From NCBI GenBank assembly GCA_002483865.1, contig DLIT01000076.1:2353-24878 (forward strand): a DNA stretch of 22,526 bases. Direction: 5' to 3'. This DNA is from Brevundimonas sp. UBA7635 (GTDB lineage: Bacteria; Pseudomonadota; Alphaproteobacteria; Caulobacterales; Caulobacteraceae). Position numbers and translations under genes: made by a program. The notes under the pieces are model-generated. The model was not told the origin of the DNA. It saw only the letters and a list, made by a program, of their open reading frames with translations, and ran no database searches. This document shows positions 7,357 to 16,900 of this stretch, piece by piece (the stretch's first letter is position 1; each line of letters begins with the position of its first letter).

Positions 7357-8544
7357 GTGATTCTTCCGGACCCGAACCTGAGTCAGATCATGACTGCCTT
7401 TCGCGCCAGGCTGACAGACCACGACATCCGCCGTTTAATTAAGTCCAATGCCGAGGATGAGCGGGCTGCCGCTGCGCACAAGCTGTGTCGCAGTATCGGG
7501 CGAACAGAGCTGAACGAGAGCGAACGCGCGGCGGCCCAGAAGATCCTCAGGGTCATGGCCAATGATGCGGCCGAGCTGGTCCGCCGGGCCCTGGCTGTCA
7601 CCCTGCGCGCCTCCAACATCCTGCCGCGCGATGTTGCGCGTCGCCTTGCCGTTGATGTCGAGAGCGTCGCCCTTCCTATCATCACCGACTCGCCCGTCTT
7701 CAGCGATGAGGACCTGATCGAGATCGTGCGTTCAGGCTCATCCGTGCGTCAGATCGCCGTGGCCCGACGTCATCATGTGCCGCGCGACGTCAGCACGGTC
7801 CTGGCGGTCGAAGGATGCCAGGCAGCGGTTCATGCCCTGGCGGCCAACGACAATGCCGATGTCGCCGAATCTTCGCTGGACGTGATCATTGATCGTTTCG
7901 GCGTAAGCCCGGACATGGTCAGTATCCTGGCCAATCGTCCAGTCCTGCCGATCGCCATTACCGAGCGCCTCGTTGGCCTGGCGTCGGATGCCGTGCGTGA
8001 GAAGCTGATCGCGCGCTATGCGATCGCACCTGAAAATGCCGTGCAGCTGGTTCAGTTCGCCCGTGAACGGGCAACCGTCGATCTGATCGACCAGGCGATC
8101 GAAACCGACAACCTGCCCGCCTTTGTGGCGCATCTGCACAGCCGCAAGGCCCTCAAGGCCTCAGTCCTGCTGCGCGGCCTGGCGCGGGGACAGGTCAGCT
8201 TCTTCGAGCATGGCCTGGCCGAGTTGACGGGTGCTCCGCACCATCGGGTCTGGCTGATGGTGCATGATGCTGGCCCCCTGGGGCTTCGAGCCATCTATGA
8301 CCGGGCTGGCCTGCCGCCGCGGCTCTTCCCTGCCTTCCGCGCTGGTGTCGATGTGTGGCGCAATCTTCAGGCCGAGGGTGCAATCGTTGGCGATGAGGCC
8401 TTTGGCATGAAGATGCTGCAGCGCTTCCTCAGCCAGCGCCCCAATGTTTCACCTGATGACTTGAACTACCTGCTTGAGCGGCTGGACCACTCTCTGGATC
8501 AAGTGGACGCGATCGCGGCGGCCGAGGTCGTCAGCGCCGCCTGA
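7357..8544 (+). CDS. DUF2336 domain protein A (HEAT-like helical repeats)
   Basis: A 395-aa, wholly helical protein of the DUF2336 family. The N-terminal block (about 18-115) has RLTDHDIRRLIKSNAEDERA and AAELVRRALAVTLRAS, followed by paired helices reading like HEAT repeats: SDEDLIEIVRSGSSVRQIAV, AVHALAANDNADVAESSLDV, SVLLRGLARGQVSFFEHGLAEL. No catalytic motif, signal peptide or membrane segment is visible, so a cytoplasmic scaffold or adaptor role is the natural inference; the family has no established function. Start: GTG at 7357 (AGGG 6 nt upstream); ATG at 7390 would also keep the conserved part. A paralogue is encoded at 9910-11004 on the other strand, and the CtrA-type site at 7320-7335 is 21 nt upstream. 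It converges with the Hpt gene with 16 nt between. Confidence 0.88.
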   Translation: MILPDPNLSQIMTAFRARLTDHDIRRLIKSNAEDERAAAAHKLCRSIGRTELNESERAAAQKILRVMANDAAELVRRALAVTLRASNILPRDVARRLAVDVESVALPIITDSPVFSDEDLIEIVRSGSSVRQIAVARRHHVPRDVSTVLAVEGCQAAVHALAANDNADVAESSLDVIIDRFGVSPDMVSILANRPVLPIAITERLVGLASDAVREKLIARYAIAPENAVQLVQFARERATVDLIDQAIETDNLPAFVAHLHSRKALKASVLLRGLARGQVSFFEHGLAELTGAPHHRVWLMVHDAGPLGLRAIYDRAGLPPRLFPAFRAGVDVWRNLQAEGAIVGDEAFGMKMLQRFLSQRPNVSPDDLNYLLERLDHSLDQVDAIAAAEVVSAA

Positions 8545-8560
8545 CCACCGGCCCGGGCGA

Positions 8561-9037
8561 CTACTTGCCGTTATGGCTGGCGACTTCGGCCTCAAGCGTC
8601 TCGACCAGCTCCTTGCCGATCGGATGTTCATCAGTCTGAATCTTGTCGCGTACCACGGCGCGGATGGCATCAGCGTGAGCGTCCAGCAGGGCGACCGGCG
8701 CTCTGGTGCGGGCCTCTACGTCTTCGAGCAGGCGGCACAGCGAGGCTGCCATGCGCGTCACCAGCGGATAGTTATAGGTCGTGCCCAGTCCTTTCAGGTC
8801 GTGGGCACGGAAATAGAGAGCCTCGGCCGTTTCTGGCGTCAGGCCCTTTTGGCGCAGATCGGCCTGAGCCGCGCTCAGTTTGACGATTTCGTCCTGAAGC
8901 CACTGCTCAAACTGGGCAGACATGGCCTTCAGCGCAGCCTCTGCCCGCGCGATGGCGTCGGAATCTATGCCGCCGAAACCGCCAACCTTGGCGCGCAGAG
9001 GGTTGGGCGGACGAATGATCTGGGGAGGGTTGCTCAA
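8561..9037 (-). CDS. Hpt-domain phosphotransfer protein
   Basis: A 158-161 aa, mostly helical protein carrying a histidine phosphotransfer motif: YFRAHDLKGLGTTYNYP, with the candidate phospho-accepting His in HDLKG (residue 82 counted from the GTG at 9046). Hpt proteins accept and pass on phosphate between receiver domains in multistep phosphorelays in the cytoplasm; no kinase or receiver gene is in the window, so partners are unknown. Start: AGGAG overlaps the GTG at 9046 itself but lies 8 nt before the TTG at 9037, which is therefore preferred (MSNPPQIIRPPN...). It is the last gene of a leftward run after DUF2336 gene B and NAD kinase, 58 nt behind nadK, so probably cotranscribed. Hpt assignment is confident; pathway not known. 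Confidence 0.88.
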   Translation of the reverse strand: MSNPPQIIRPPNPLRAKVGGFGGIDSDAIARAEAALKAMSAQFEQWLQDEIVKLSAAQADLRQKGLTPETAEALYFRAHDLKGLGTTYNYPLVTRMAASLCRLLEDVEARTRAPVALLDAHADAIRAVVRDKIQTDEHPIGKELVETLEAEVASHNGK

Positions 9038-9095
9038 CTTGCTCACTCCTGAAACTCGCCTTCTTATTGCCTCAAGGCCATTAACAGACGGTGTT

Positions 9096-9854
9096 CTAGC
9101 TGGAAAACTGCTCGATCATGACCCGCTCATCATAGGATCGACCAGCATCGAACAGCATGGTCAGGTTGATATCCCGGCGCTCGATGATATCGACGCGGCT
9201 CACCCGGCGCACTTCGAAGTTGTCGGCGGTGGCGCTGACGGGGCGCTTTTCCGGTTCAAGAACGTCGAAACGCACCTTGGCCGTGTGGGAAATCAGGGCC
9301 CCGCGCCAGCGGCGGGGGCGAAAGGCGCTGATCGGGGTCAGGGCCAGGCTGGAGGCATCAAGGGGAATGATGGGGCCGTGGGCTGAAAGATTATAGGCAG
9401 TCGAGCCTGCTGGTGTCGCGACCATGCAGCCATCGCAGGTCAGTTCTTCCAGCCGCACCTTGTCATTGATGCTGATCTTCAGCTTGGCGCTTTGACGCGT
9501 CTGACGCAGCAAGGAGACCTCGTTGATCGCCAGACCGCTGTGGACCTCGCCCGTCTCGACCCAGGCGTCCATCTGGAGGGGATGGATAATCGTCCGGTCC
9601 GCGGAGGCAAGGCGCTCCAGCAGGTTATCTTCTTCCCAGTCGTTCATCAAAAAGCCGACCGAACCGAAGTTCATCCCGTAAACCGGGGTCTGGAGCTGAA
9701 GGTTGTTGTGCAGGGTCTCAAGCATGAACCCATCGCCGCCCAGGGCCACGATGACGTCCGCCTCATGGATGGGGGCGTTGCCGTAGCGCTGGATCAGACG
9801 GGCGCGCGCAGCTTCGGATTCGTCACGATCGCTCGCAACGAAGGTCAAGGCCAT
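9096..9854 (-). CDS. nadK: NAD kinase (EC 2.7.1.23)
   Basis: Phosphorylates NAD to NADP in the cytoplasm. From the ATG at 9854 the protein is 252 aa, short but normal for alphaproteobacterial NadK, and starts MALTFVASD. The signature nucleotide-binding GGDGFML follows DVIVALGG, then [14 protein letters not shown] (the family NxGxxGFL motif), LAINEV, and [19 protein letters not shown] (the GSTAY motif). The frame is open upstream to 9935 and would overlap the previous gene; the extra residues are not family-like, so the internal ATG is used. It sits between DUF2336 gene B (55 nt upstream) and the Hpt gene, all on the minus strand. Enzyme identity is secure; no Shine-Dalgarno is evident. Confidence 0.94.
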   Translation of the reverse strand: MALTFVASDRDESEAARARLIQRYGNAPIHEADVIVALGGDGFMLETLHNNLQLQTPVYGMNFGSVGFLMNDWEEDNLLERLASADRTIIHPLQMDAWVETGEVHSGLAINEVSLLRQTRQSAKLKISINDKVRLEELTCDGCMVATPAGSTAYNLSAHGPIIPLDASSLALTPISAFRPRRWRGALISHTAKVRFDVLEPEKRPVSATADNFEVRRVSRVDIIERRDINLTMLFDAGRSYDERVMIEQFSS

Positions 9855-9909
9855 GGGGGTACAGCGAGGCGCGATCACTGGGACAGGCAAGCGGAGCCGA
9901 GAAGGCTTG

Positions 9910-11004
9910 TCAAACAGATCTGCCGCACAGATCATCCATCAGGGTGCGAAACTCATGTGCCGCCTGGGCGGCTGAGCGGGCGGACAGGCCCTTTGCCGAG
10001 TGATGCGGGTCCCTGGGCAGGCCGGAATTATGCGCCTGAAGACTGACGAGAAGAGCGGGAAAGGCCGCGCGGTCCAGGCCCACGGCCGTGCACGCCAAAA
10101 ACAGCGGGCGCGCACTCTCTGCGTTCAGGGCGCGTGTCACCTCGGTGGGGTTGAACTCGCCAAGCGCGGCCAGACCGTGGCTGAACAGACTCAGACGCCC
10201 CTCCCGTGCCGCTCGAAGCAGATAGGCGAGACTCAATTCATCTGCTTCTCTTAGCTTCTGGATCAGGCGGCTGGCGGCATAATCATCAAGATGCCCCGCC
10301 AGACCGGCAGCCTGCCGACCGGCGGTCTCTATGGCCTGGCTAAGTTCAGCCGGGGCAATGTCGAAACGGCTCAGGATGATTTGACGCAAAGCCTCACCGA
10401 CCCACGGATAGAGCTTCAGGGCCAGGGTCTGGTCCAGGCCGTCATGGCGCGCGAGCGGAGCACGCAGGGCTGTGACTGTCGAAGCGTGATTGATCAGGGC
10501 CGACAGGGTTTCGTTAGTCAGCCTGGCCGTATCGTTGCTTGCCAGGGCAAACATTACGGCAGGGCGTGCCTGTTGCACGATGTGGGCCGCCACCGGCTCG
10601 CCCAGCCCCGGCCTTTGAGCCACCTGGATCTGGTGTTCGATCGATGTTCGCTCCAGCAGGTCGATCAGGTCGGCATCCCGAAGCAGGGGACTGGCAAGAA
10701 TGACGGGCCGTGCGATTTCGATTTCATCGGCCGCCAAAAACCGGATCAAGGCAGGTGGTGCCCAGTCAGTATGGGCCATGCGCTCGGCCAGCAGACGGCG
10801 TATGTCGCGCTCGGCCTGTCGGGTCAGGCTCAGGAAAACCGAAGCGATCGTAGCGGGCTTGGGGCGGGAGGTGTCCTCATAAAGATCCGCCAGGCCCATC
10901 AGCAGGGTGCACTGGTCATCAGGCGTGACCGGACGGACATGACCCAGAAGATCATTCAGCCGTTCTGAGGGGGCACCGTCTTGGTCTGGAGGCAAGGGTG
11001 GCAA
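9910..11004 (-). CDS. DUF2336 domain protein B (paralogue of protein A)
   Basis: A 364-aa helical repeat protein recognisably related to protein [18 protein letters not shown] aligns with [35 protein letters not shown] with VHALAANDNADVAESSL, and [19 protein letters not shown] with VLLRGLARGQVSFFEHGLA. Identity outside these blocks looks low, so the duplication is old. No enzyme motif or membrane segment is seen; function unknown. Start is uncertain: the frame opens after a TGA at 11011-11013, leaving TTG at 11004 or TTG at 10995, with no ATG until residue 36; TTG at 11004 is used here. It leads a probable operon with nadK and the Hpt gene. A TTAA-N7-TTAA site lies 77 bp upstream. Confidence 0.85.
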   Translation of the reverse strand: MPPLPPDQDGAPSERLNDLLGHVRPVTPDDQCTLLMGLADLYEDTSRPKPATIASVFLSLTRQAERDIRRLLAERMAHTDWAPPALIRFLAADEIEIARPVILASPLLRDADLIDLLERTSIEHQIQVAQRPGLGEPVAAHIVQQARPAVMFALASNDTARLTNETLSALINHASTVTALRAPLARHDGLDQTLALKLYPWVGEALRQIILSRFDIAPAELSQAIETAGRQAAGLAGHLDDYAASRLIQKLREADELSLAYLLRAAREGRLSLFSHGLAALGEFNPTEVTRALNAESARPLFLACTAVGLDRAAFPALLVSLQAHNSGLPRDPHHSAKGLSARSAAQAAHEFRTLMDDLCGRSV

Positions 11005-11081
11005 GGACGCTCAGTCTCACGCTGGGGGCCAGCCTAGATAGACCTAGCCCGATTGGATCAGTCCAGTCTGGGAAAATCTCA

Positions 11082-11096
11082 TTAAGTCCAGATTAA
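11082..11096. promoter_or_regulatory. CtrA-type box (TTAA-N7-TTAA) between divergent genes
   Basis: TTAA (11082-11085), GTCCAGA, TTAA (11093-11096). Both tetramers and the 7-bp spacing match the CtrA consensus; the final C is replaced by G on this strand and by T on the other. It is 77 bp from the DUF2336 B start and 85 bp from the aldolase ATG, so it could serve either gene. Confidence 0.6.
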
Positions 11097-11181
11097 GCTT
11101 GGCATTCGCATTGGCCCCGCTTGACGAGGACGGCTGGCGAGGACAGGCTAACCATATCAATGTTAATAGGGGGCGACTCCC

Positions 11182-11946
11182 ATGGCCGATGGTTCAACTG
11201 CTTCGGTGAAATCGCGTGTGTCGGAGGCAGAATGGCAGGCGCGTATCGAACTGGCGGCGCTCTACCGTCTGGTGGCCCTGCATGGCTGGGACGATATGAT
11301 CTTCACCCACATCTCGGCGCGGGTGCCGGGGCCGGAGCATCATTTCCTGATCAACCCCTATGGCTGGTATTTCGACGAGATCACGGCCTCGTCCCTGATC
11401 AAGGTCGATCTGGACGGCAATATCGTTCAGGACACCACCCACTTCATCAATCCGGCCGGGTTCACCATCCATTCGGCGATCCATGCCGCGCGTGAAGACG
11501 CTCATTACGTCGTCCACCTGCATACGGTGGCAGGGGTGGGTGTCGCCTCGCAGGAGCATGGGCTTTTGCCGCTGAGTCAGAACGCCTGTCTGTTGCAGGA
11601 CCAGGTGGCCTATCATGGCTATGAAGGCCTGGCCCTCAATCATGATGAGCGTGAACGGCTGGTGGCTGATCTTGGTGACAAGGCGCTGATGTTGCTGCGC
11701 AATCACGGCACCTTGGCTGTGGGTCAGACAGCGGCCGAGGCTTGGGTGGGCATCTTCTTCCTTGAACGGGCTTGCGCCCAGCAGATGGCAGCCCTGTCCG
11801 GGGGACGCAAGCACGTCCTGATCGCACCAGAGGCGGCCCAGGCTGAAACCCGGGAACAGGGCAAGGGTATCAGTTTTGTCTCCGGCCTTGCCTGGCCGGG
11901 GGCGCTGCGGCAGCTGGCTCGCAAGTCACCGGGTTACGACGTGTGA
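11182..11946 (+). CDS. Class II aldolase/adducin-family protein
   Basis: A 254-aa protein of the zinc-dependent class II aldolase/adducin fold. The metal site is visible: YVVHLHTVAGVG gives His112 and His114, and LLRNHGTLAVG gives His175. The lead-in helix GFTIHSAIHAARED is standard for the subgroup annotated 'class II aldolase' in alphaproteobacteria. Relatives cleave or epimerise sugar phosphates (FucA, AraD), but many members of this subgroup have no known substrate, and the usual FucA-type acid/base Glu before the HxH motif is not obvious, so no reaction is claimed. The ATG at 11182 is preceded by a weak G-rich stretch and, 2 nt before it, GACTC (11175-11179, a GANTC site). The stop overlaps the next gene's ATG (TGATG), indicating translational coupling. 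Confidence 0.88.
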   Translation: MADGSTASVKSRVSEAEWQARIELAALYRLVALHGWDDMIFTHISARVPGPEHHFLINPYGWYFDEITASSLIKVDLDGNIVQDTTHFINPAGFTIHSAIHAAREDAHYVVHLHTVAGVGVASQEHGLLPLSQNACLLQDQVAYHGYEGLALNHDERERLVADLGDKALMLLRNHGTLAVGQTAAEAWVGIFFLERACAQQMAALSGGRKHVLIAPEAAQAETREQGKGISFVSGLAWPGALRQLARKSPGYDV

Positions 11947-12707
11947 TGCGTTCGGGGGGGCTGGTCGGCGCGATTGTCGCTCTGGGAATGCCGGGTCTGA
12001 CGCAGGCCTCAGCCTGGCCTCAGCCGAAAGGCCAAGGCCAGGTCATCGTGAAATACGAAGCGATGCGTGCAGAAAAGGCCTTCGAGTCTGACGGGCGAAG
12101 GGAGCCAATGTATGCCGTCCGCGTCGATCGAAGCCTGTCGAGCCTGGTCGAGTATGGCCTCACCGAGCGGCTGACCCTTCAGGCTAAGGCAGAGTGGCAG
12201 AGCGGGCGCGCCGCCTTCATTGATTATGAGGGACGCGGACCGGTCGAGATCGGGGCGCGATGGCAGGTTTTTGAAGGACAGGGTTGGACCTTGTCGATTT
12301 ATGGTGGCTATGCCGCAGCCGGAGAGGGGCGTAACGCAGGCTATGCGGACCCCGGTCAGGGGGACGAGGACTGGGAACTGCGCGTCATGGCTGGCCAGAG
12401 CCGCGGTCGGCTTTTTGGCGATGCCCAACTGGCACGGCGCTGGCGACAGGGACTGCCAGACGAGGTTCGGGCCGACCTGACCCTGGGTTTTCATCTGTCA
12501 AATGACTGGACCGCCATGGGCCAGGTGTTTGCCGGTCAGACCGATACTGACCGAGGGGCCAGCAGTGCGGCCTGGGTGGCTGCGGAACTCAGCGCAGTCC
12601 GACATCTGGGGCCCTGGAGCGGCCAGATCGGCTGGCGTCAGACCGTGGCTGGTCGAACCACGCCCGTAGCCCAAGGCCCAATCGTGGCTGTTTGGCGAAG
12701 ATTTTAA
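11946..12707 (+). CDS. Secreted, probably outer-membrane beta-barrel protein
   Basis: A 253-aa protein with a Sec-type signal peptide: MRSGGLVGAIVALGMPGLTQ followed by ASA-W, with cleavage likely after residue 22. The mature protein starts AWPQPKGQGQVIVKY and continues as alternating polar/hydrophobic strands (LTERLTLQAKAEWQSG, GWTLSIYGGYAAAGEG, VRADLTLGFHLSNDWTAMGQ), ending in VAVWRRF with a terminal Phe, as in Bam-inserted barrels. The start resembles proteins labelled XagA-like, but that is recalled only and not tested. ATG at 11946 overlaps the aldolase stop by one base; a GTG three bases earlier is in frame. Function unknown; the tight coupling to the aldolase-like gene suggests a shared task. 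Confidence 0.75.
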   Translation: MRSGGLVGAIVALGMPGLTQASAWPQPKGQGQVIVKYEAMRAEKAFESDGRREPMYAVRVDRSLSSLVEYGLTERLTLQAKAEWQSGRAAFIDYEGRGPVEIGARWQVFEGQGWTLSIYGGYAAAGEGRNAGYADPGQGDEDWELRVMAGQSRGRLFGDAQLARRWRQGLPDEVRADLTLGFHLSNDWTAMGQVFAGQTDTDRGASSAAWVAAELSAVRHLGPWSGQIGWRQTVAGRTTPVAQGPIVAVWRRF

Positions 12708-12812
12708 GGATGGGCGACGGAAATCAGGGGCGTCTTCGTGTGAGAATGACTGTTTGCCTGATACCAACAAGCGGCTAAGCGTCGTCGCTGCCAGTTGGGG
12801 AGATCGCTTCGC

Positions 12813-13940
12813 GTGCTTAAACGCCATTTTTTCATCATCGCTGCTGCCTGTGTTCTGATCCTGATGATCATAGCGGCGGTTCTGAAATTTGTTCTGCCAC
12901 AAGGCGATAACCCCAACGCGGGCCGGAGCGGACCCGGCGGTGGCCGCGGACAGGTCGTCGCCGAAGCCCAGGTCACGACGCGTGAGTTTGCCGACGAAAT
13001 TCGTGTCGTCGGCGTGGCTCGCGCCAAGCGGTCGGTCAATATTACCTCGAACACCAGCCAGCTTGTAACCCGTGTTCTGTTCACGGACGGCGAGCGGGTA
13101 GCGGCGGATACGCCTTTGATCGAACTGCGTGCTCTTGAAGAGGATGCCGGCGTGATCGAGGCGCGCGCACGCCTGACCCAGGCAGAACGCGAATACGAAC
13201 GCTATAAGACTCTGGCCGAGCGCGGCGTGGCTCCGCGGGTTTCAGCCGAGCAGGCCGAAACTGCCTATCAAACAGCACGCGCGGTCCTGGCCGCAGCCGA
13301 GGCCCGGCGTGGAGATCGCATCCTGCGGGCTCCTTTCGCGGGCGTTCTGGGCCTGACAACGGTGACGCCGGGCACCTTGGTCTCGCCGGGTGCGGTCATC
13401 ACTACCCTGGATGACACCAGCTCTATCCGCGTCGATTTCCCCCTGCCGGAGCGCTACCTGGCAGTTCTGAGCGCTGGCACGCCCCTGGTGGCGACGGCTG
13501 ACGCCTATCCGGGCGAAAGTTTCAACGGCCGCATTGCGCTGCTGGATTCGCGGGTCAATGAGCAGACCCGCGCCGTCATCGCCCGCGCCGAGTTTCCCAA
13601 TCCGGGCTATCGCATTCGTCCGGGCATGATGATGCGGGTGGCGGTCCAGCAGGGCCGTCGTCAGGGCCTGGCTGTGCCTGAGGCGGCTGTACAGTATGAA
13701 GGCCAGGGCGTGTTCGTCTATCGCATCGCACGTGGCGAGAACGGCATGAATGCCCAGCGCGTCGAAGTTGAGCCCGGTGCAGTTGAGGGTGGCTTCGTCG
13801 AGATCGTCTCAGGTCTTTCAAGCCAGGATCGCGTGGTGGCCTCGGGCCTGAACCGCATCCAGCCCGGCGCTCCCATCCGGGTCAATAATGGCCAAGCCCC
13901 TGCCGCGGCCAACCAGGCCCCCGCCAAGGCGGCCCGCTAA
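12813..13940 (+). CDS. RND efflux periplasmic adaptor subunit (HlyD/AcrA family)
   Basis: Membrane-fusion subunit linking an RND pump to an outer-membrane channel. From GTG at 12813 (375 aa) it has a one-pass N-terminal anchor (about 6-28, FFIIAAACVLILMIIAAVL), a Gly-rich hinge, then a split biotinyl-lipoyl domain (strand RSVNITSNTSQLVTRVLF to the return strand ILRAPFAGVLG at 170-180) around a coiled-coil hairpin (about 108-167), a beta-barrel, and a membrane-proximal domain ending in RVVASGLNRIQPGAPIRV. There is no lipobox Cys, so anchoring is by the helix. GTG at 12813 is preferred to the upstream TTG (12795) because GGGGAG (12797-12802) is 10 nt before it. The stop TAA shares its last A with the next gene's ATG. 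Confidence 0.93.
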   Translation: MLKRHFFIIAAACVLILMIIAAVLKFVLPQGDNPNAGRSGPGGGRGQVVAEAQVTTREFADEIRVVGVARAKRSVNITSNTSQLVTRVLFTDGERVAADTPLIELRALEEDAGVIEARARLTQAEREYERYKTLAERGVAPRVSAEQAETAYQTARAVLAAAEARRGDRILRAPFAGVLGLTTVTPGTLVSPGAVITTLDDTSSIRVDFPLPERYLAVLSAGTPLVATADAYPGESFNGRIALLDSRVNEQTRAVIARAEFPNPGYRIRPGMMMRVAVQQGRRQGLAVPEAAVQYEGQGVFVYRIARGENGMNAQRVEVEPGAVEGGFVEIVSGLSSQDRVVASGLNRIQPGAPIRVNNGQAPAAANQAPAKAAR

Positions 13941-16900
13941 TGATGCTATCGGATCTTTCGGTTCGCCGCCCGGTCTTCGCGGCGGTCGGAGCCATTGTGC
14001 TGTGCGTAATCGGCCTGGCGGCCTTCTTCTTCCTGCCGGTGCGCGAACTGCCGGACGTGGACCCGCCGGTGGTCTCGGTCAGCACCAGCTATGCCGGGGC
14101 CTCAGCCGAGGTCATCGAGAGCCGGATCACCGAGCCCATCGAGCAACAGATCGCTGGCATCCAGGGGGTGGAGCGGATCAACTCTACCAGCCGCGACGGA
14201 CGCTCGAACATCAACATCGAGTTCTCTCTGGACCGCGACATTGACGACGCGGCCAATGACGTCCGCGACCGCGTCTCGCGCGTTCAGGGCCGCCTGCCCG
14301 ACCAGGCGGATCCGCCGACCGTGGCCAAGGCTGATTCTGACAGCCAGCCGATCATGATCATGTTCCTGCGCTCCACCACGATGAGCCGTCTGGAGCTGAC
14401 GGACTATGCCGACCGCTATCTGGTCGATCGTTTCGCCACGGTTCCTGGCGTAGCCCAGGTCAATATCTTTGGTGAGCAGAGATACGCCATGCGTATCTGG
14501 CTGGACCCGGCGGCCATGGCGGCCCGCGGCCTGACAGTCAACGACGTCGAAAGCTCGCTGACCAGCCAGAATGTGGAACTGCCTGCGGGTTCGCTGGAGT
14601 CGGCACAGAAGGACTATACCGTTCGCGTGGCCCGCACCTATTCGCGGCCCGAGGACTTTGCCCAGCTGCCGATCGGCACGCGCGGCTCGGCCTCGACGGC
14701 GGCCAATGGGCAGGCCGGGGCCACGGGCGTGGCTGCCGCCATGACCAATGGCGTTACCGGGGCGCTGATCGGCAATGCTGCCTATGTCACGCGCCTGGGC
14801 GACATCGCCCGGATCGAGGAGGCACCGGCCGAACATCGCCGCCTGTTCCGAGGCAACGGTATCGACCAGATCGGCCTGGCTGTCACCCGTCAGGCCCAGT
14901 CGAACGACCTGGCCATTTCCAAGGGCGCGCGCGCGCTGATGGAAGAGATCATTCCGACCCTGCCGCCTGGCACGACGCTGGAGGTGGGCTCGGACAACTC
15001 GGTCTTTACCGCCCACGCTATCGACGAGGTCTGGATTACCATCGGCATTTCGATGGCCCTGGTCGCGGCGGTCAACTTCATCTTCCTGGGCAGCCTGCGC
15101 GCCGCCGTGATCCCCTCGGTGGTTGCCCCGATCTGCCTGCTGGCGACCTTCATCGTCCTGGCCCCGCTCGGCTTCTCGCTGAACCTGCTGACGCTGCTGG
15201 CCCTGGTGCTGGCCATCGGCCTGGTGGTGGATGACGCCATCGTCGTGGTCGAGAACATCCAGCGTCGCCTGGATCTGGGCGAGCCGCCGCTGGTCGCTGC
15301 TGAGCGCGGGGCCCGCCAGGTCTTCTTCGCCGTGGTCGCTACGACCATCGTCCTTTTGTCGGTGTTCGCGCCCCTACTGTTCCTGCCGGGCTATGTCGGA
15401 CGCCTGTTTGTCGAACTGGCAGCGGCCATCGCCGCCGCCGTGGCCTTCTCGGCCTTCCTGGCGCTCAGTCTGTCGCCGATGCTGGCGTCCAAGATCCTGC
15501 GCCCCGCCCAGTCGAATGGCTGGCTGGCCCAGCGGGTCGACTGGGCCATGGACAAGCTGAAGAACTCCTATTCCAACTCGCTGCACGCCCTGCTGGGCCA
15601 TCGCCTGGCCGTGGGGGGCATGTCGGCCGTCACCATCCTGGTGGCCGCCGGTGCCGGGATCATCTTCTTCAACCTGCCCAATGAGTTGGTACCAAATGAA
15701 GACCGCGGCCGCGTCTCGGTCCGTGTCCAAGGGCCCGAAGGGGCGGGCTTTGACTATACCCGCGAGATCCTGATGGGGCTGGAGCCGATCCTGGCCGATT
15801 ATCGCAGCAATGGTGAGGCGGAGAACTTCCTGGTTTCAGCCCCGGGCTTCGGCGGCGGCAGCTTCAACTCGGGCAATGCGGTGCTGAACCTTGCCGACTG
15901 GTCCAGACGCGATCGCTCGGCCGACGAGATCGCGCAGGAGATCAATGGCAAGCTGCGTAATCAGACCGGTGCCCAGGTCAATGCCTCGACGCCAGGTGCC
16001 TTCCAACGCGGCGGTGGCAATTCCAACTCCATTGAGATGGTGGTGACCGGGGCTGAATACGGGCCGATCTACAACTGGCTGCAACCTGTCCTGGCGGCGG
16101 CGTTGGAATATCCGGGTTTCTCACGTCCTCGCCTGAACTATGAGCCGAACTCCCCGCGCCTGCTGGTCGATGTGGATCCCCAGAAGGCTGCGGCACTTGG
16201 CGTGTCCTCGCAACAAATCGGCCGAACCCTGGAGACCATGTTCGGGTCGCGCCGGGCCACCACCTACATCAAGGGTGGCCAGGAATATGACGTCATCCTT
16301 CAGACCAGCCGCGACAACCGTCAGGACGTCAGCAGCCTGGAAGCCCTTTATGTGGCGACCGGCAATGGCCAACTGATCCCCTTGTCGGCAGTGGTGACGA
16401 CCAAGACTTCGGGCGATACGCCGGACCGTCGCCGACTGGACCGTCAGCGCGCCATCACCCTGCAGGCTGACCTTAATCCCGGCACGACCATTGCCGACGC
16501 TGTGGCCTTCCTGAATGCCGAGGTGGCAAAGCAGCCGCAGGGCGTGGCCACTATCCGCTGGGGCGGGGCTGCCCGCGACCAGCAGGAGGCAGGCAGTGCC
16601 GTGGGCTGGGCCTTTGCCCTTGCCCTGTTGCTGGTCTTCCTGGTGCTGGCCGCCCAGTTCGAAAGCTGGATTACCCCGGCTGTCATCATGCTGACGGTGC
16701 CGCTGGCGGCAGCTGGCGGATTGTTTGGCCTGTTGATGGCGGGCTCCAGCCTCAACATCTATAGCCAGATCGGCCTGATCATCCTGATCGGTGTGGCGGC
16801 CAAGAATGGCATCCTGATCGTCGAGTTCGCCAACCAGCTTCGTGACCAGGGCCGTTCGGTGAAGGAGGCTATCATCGAATCCTCTACCCTGCGCCTGCGC

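Noticed and set aside
12754..12780. TTGCCT / GCTAAG as a promoter for the RND operon
   Set aside because: The spacing and both hexamers fit only weakly; not enough to call.
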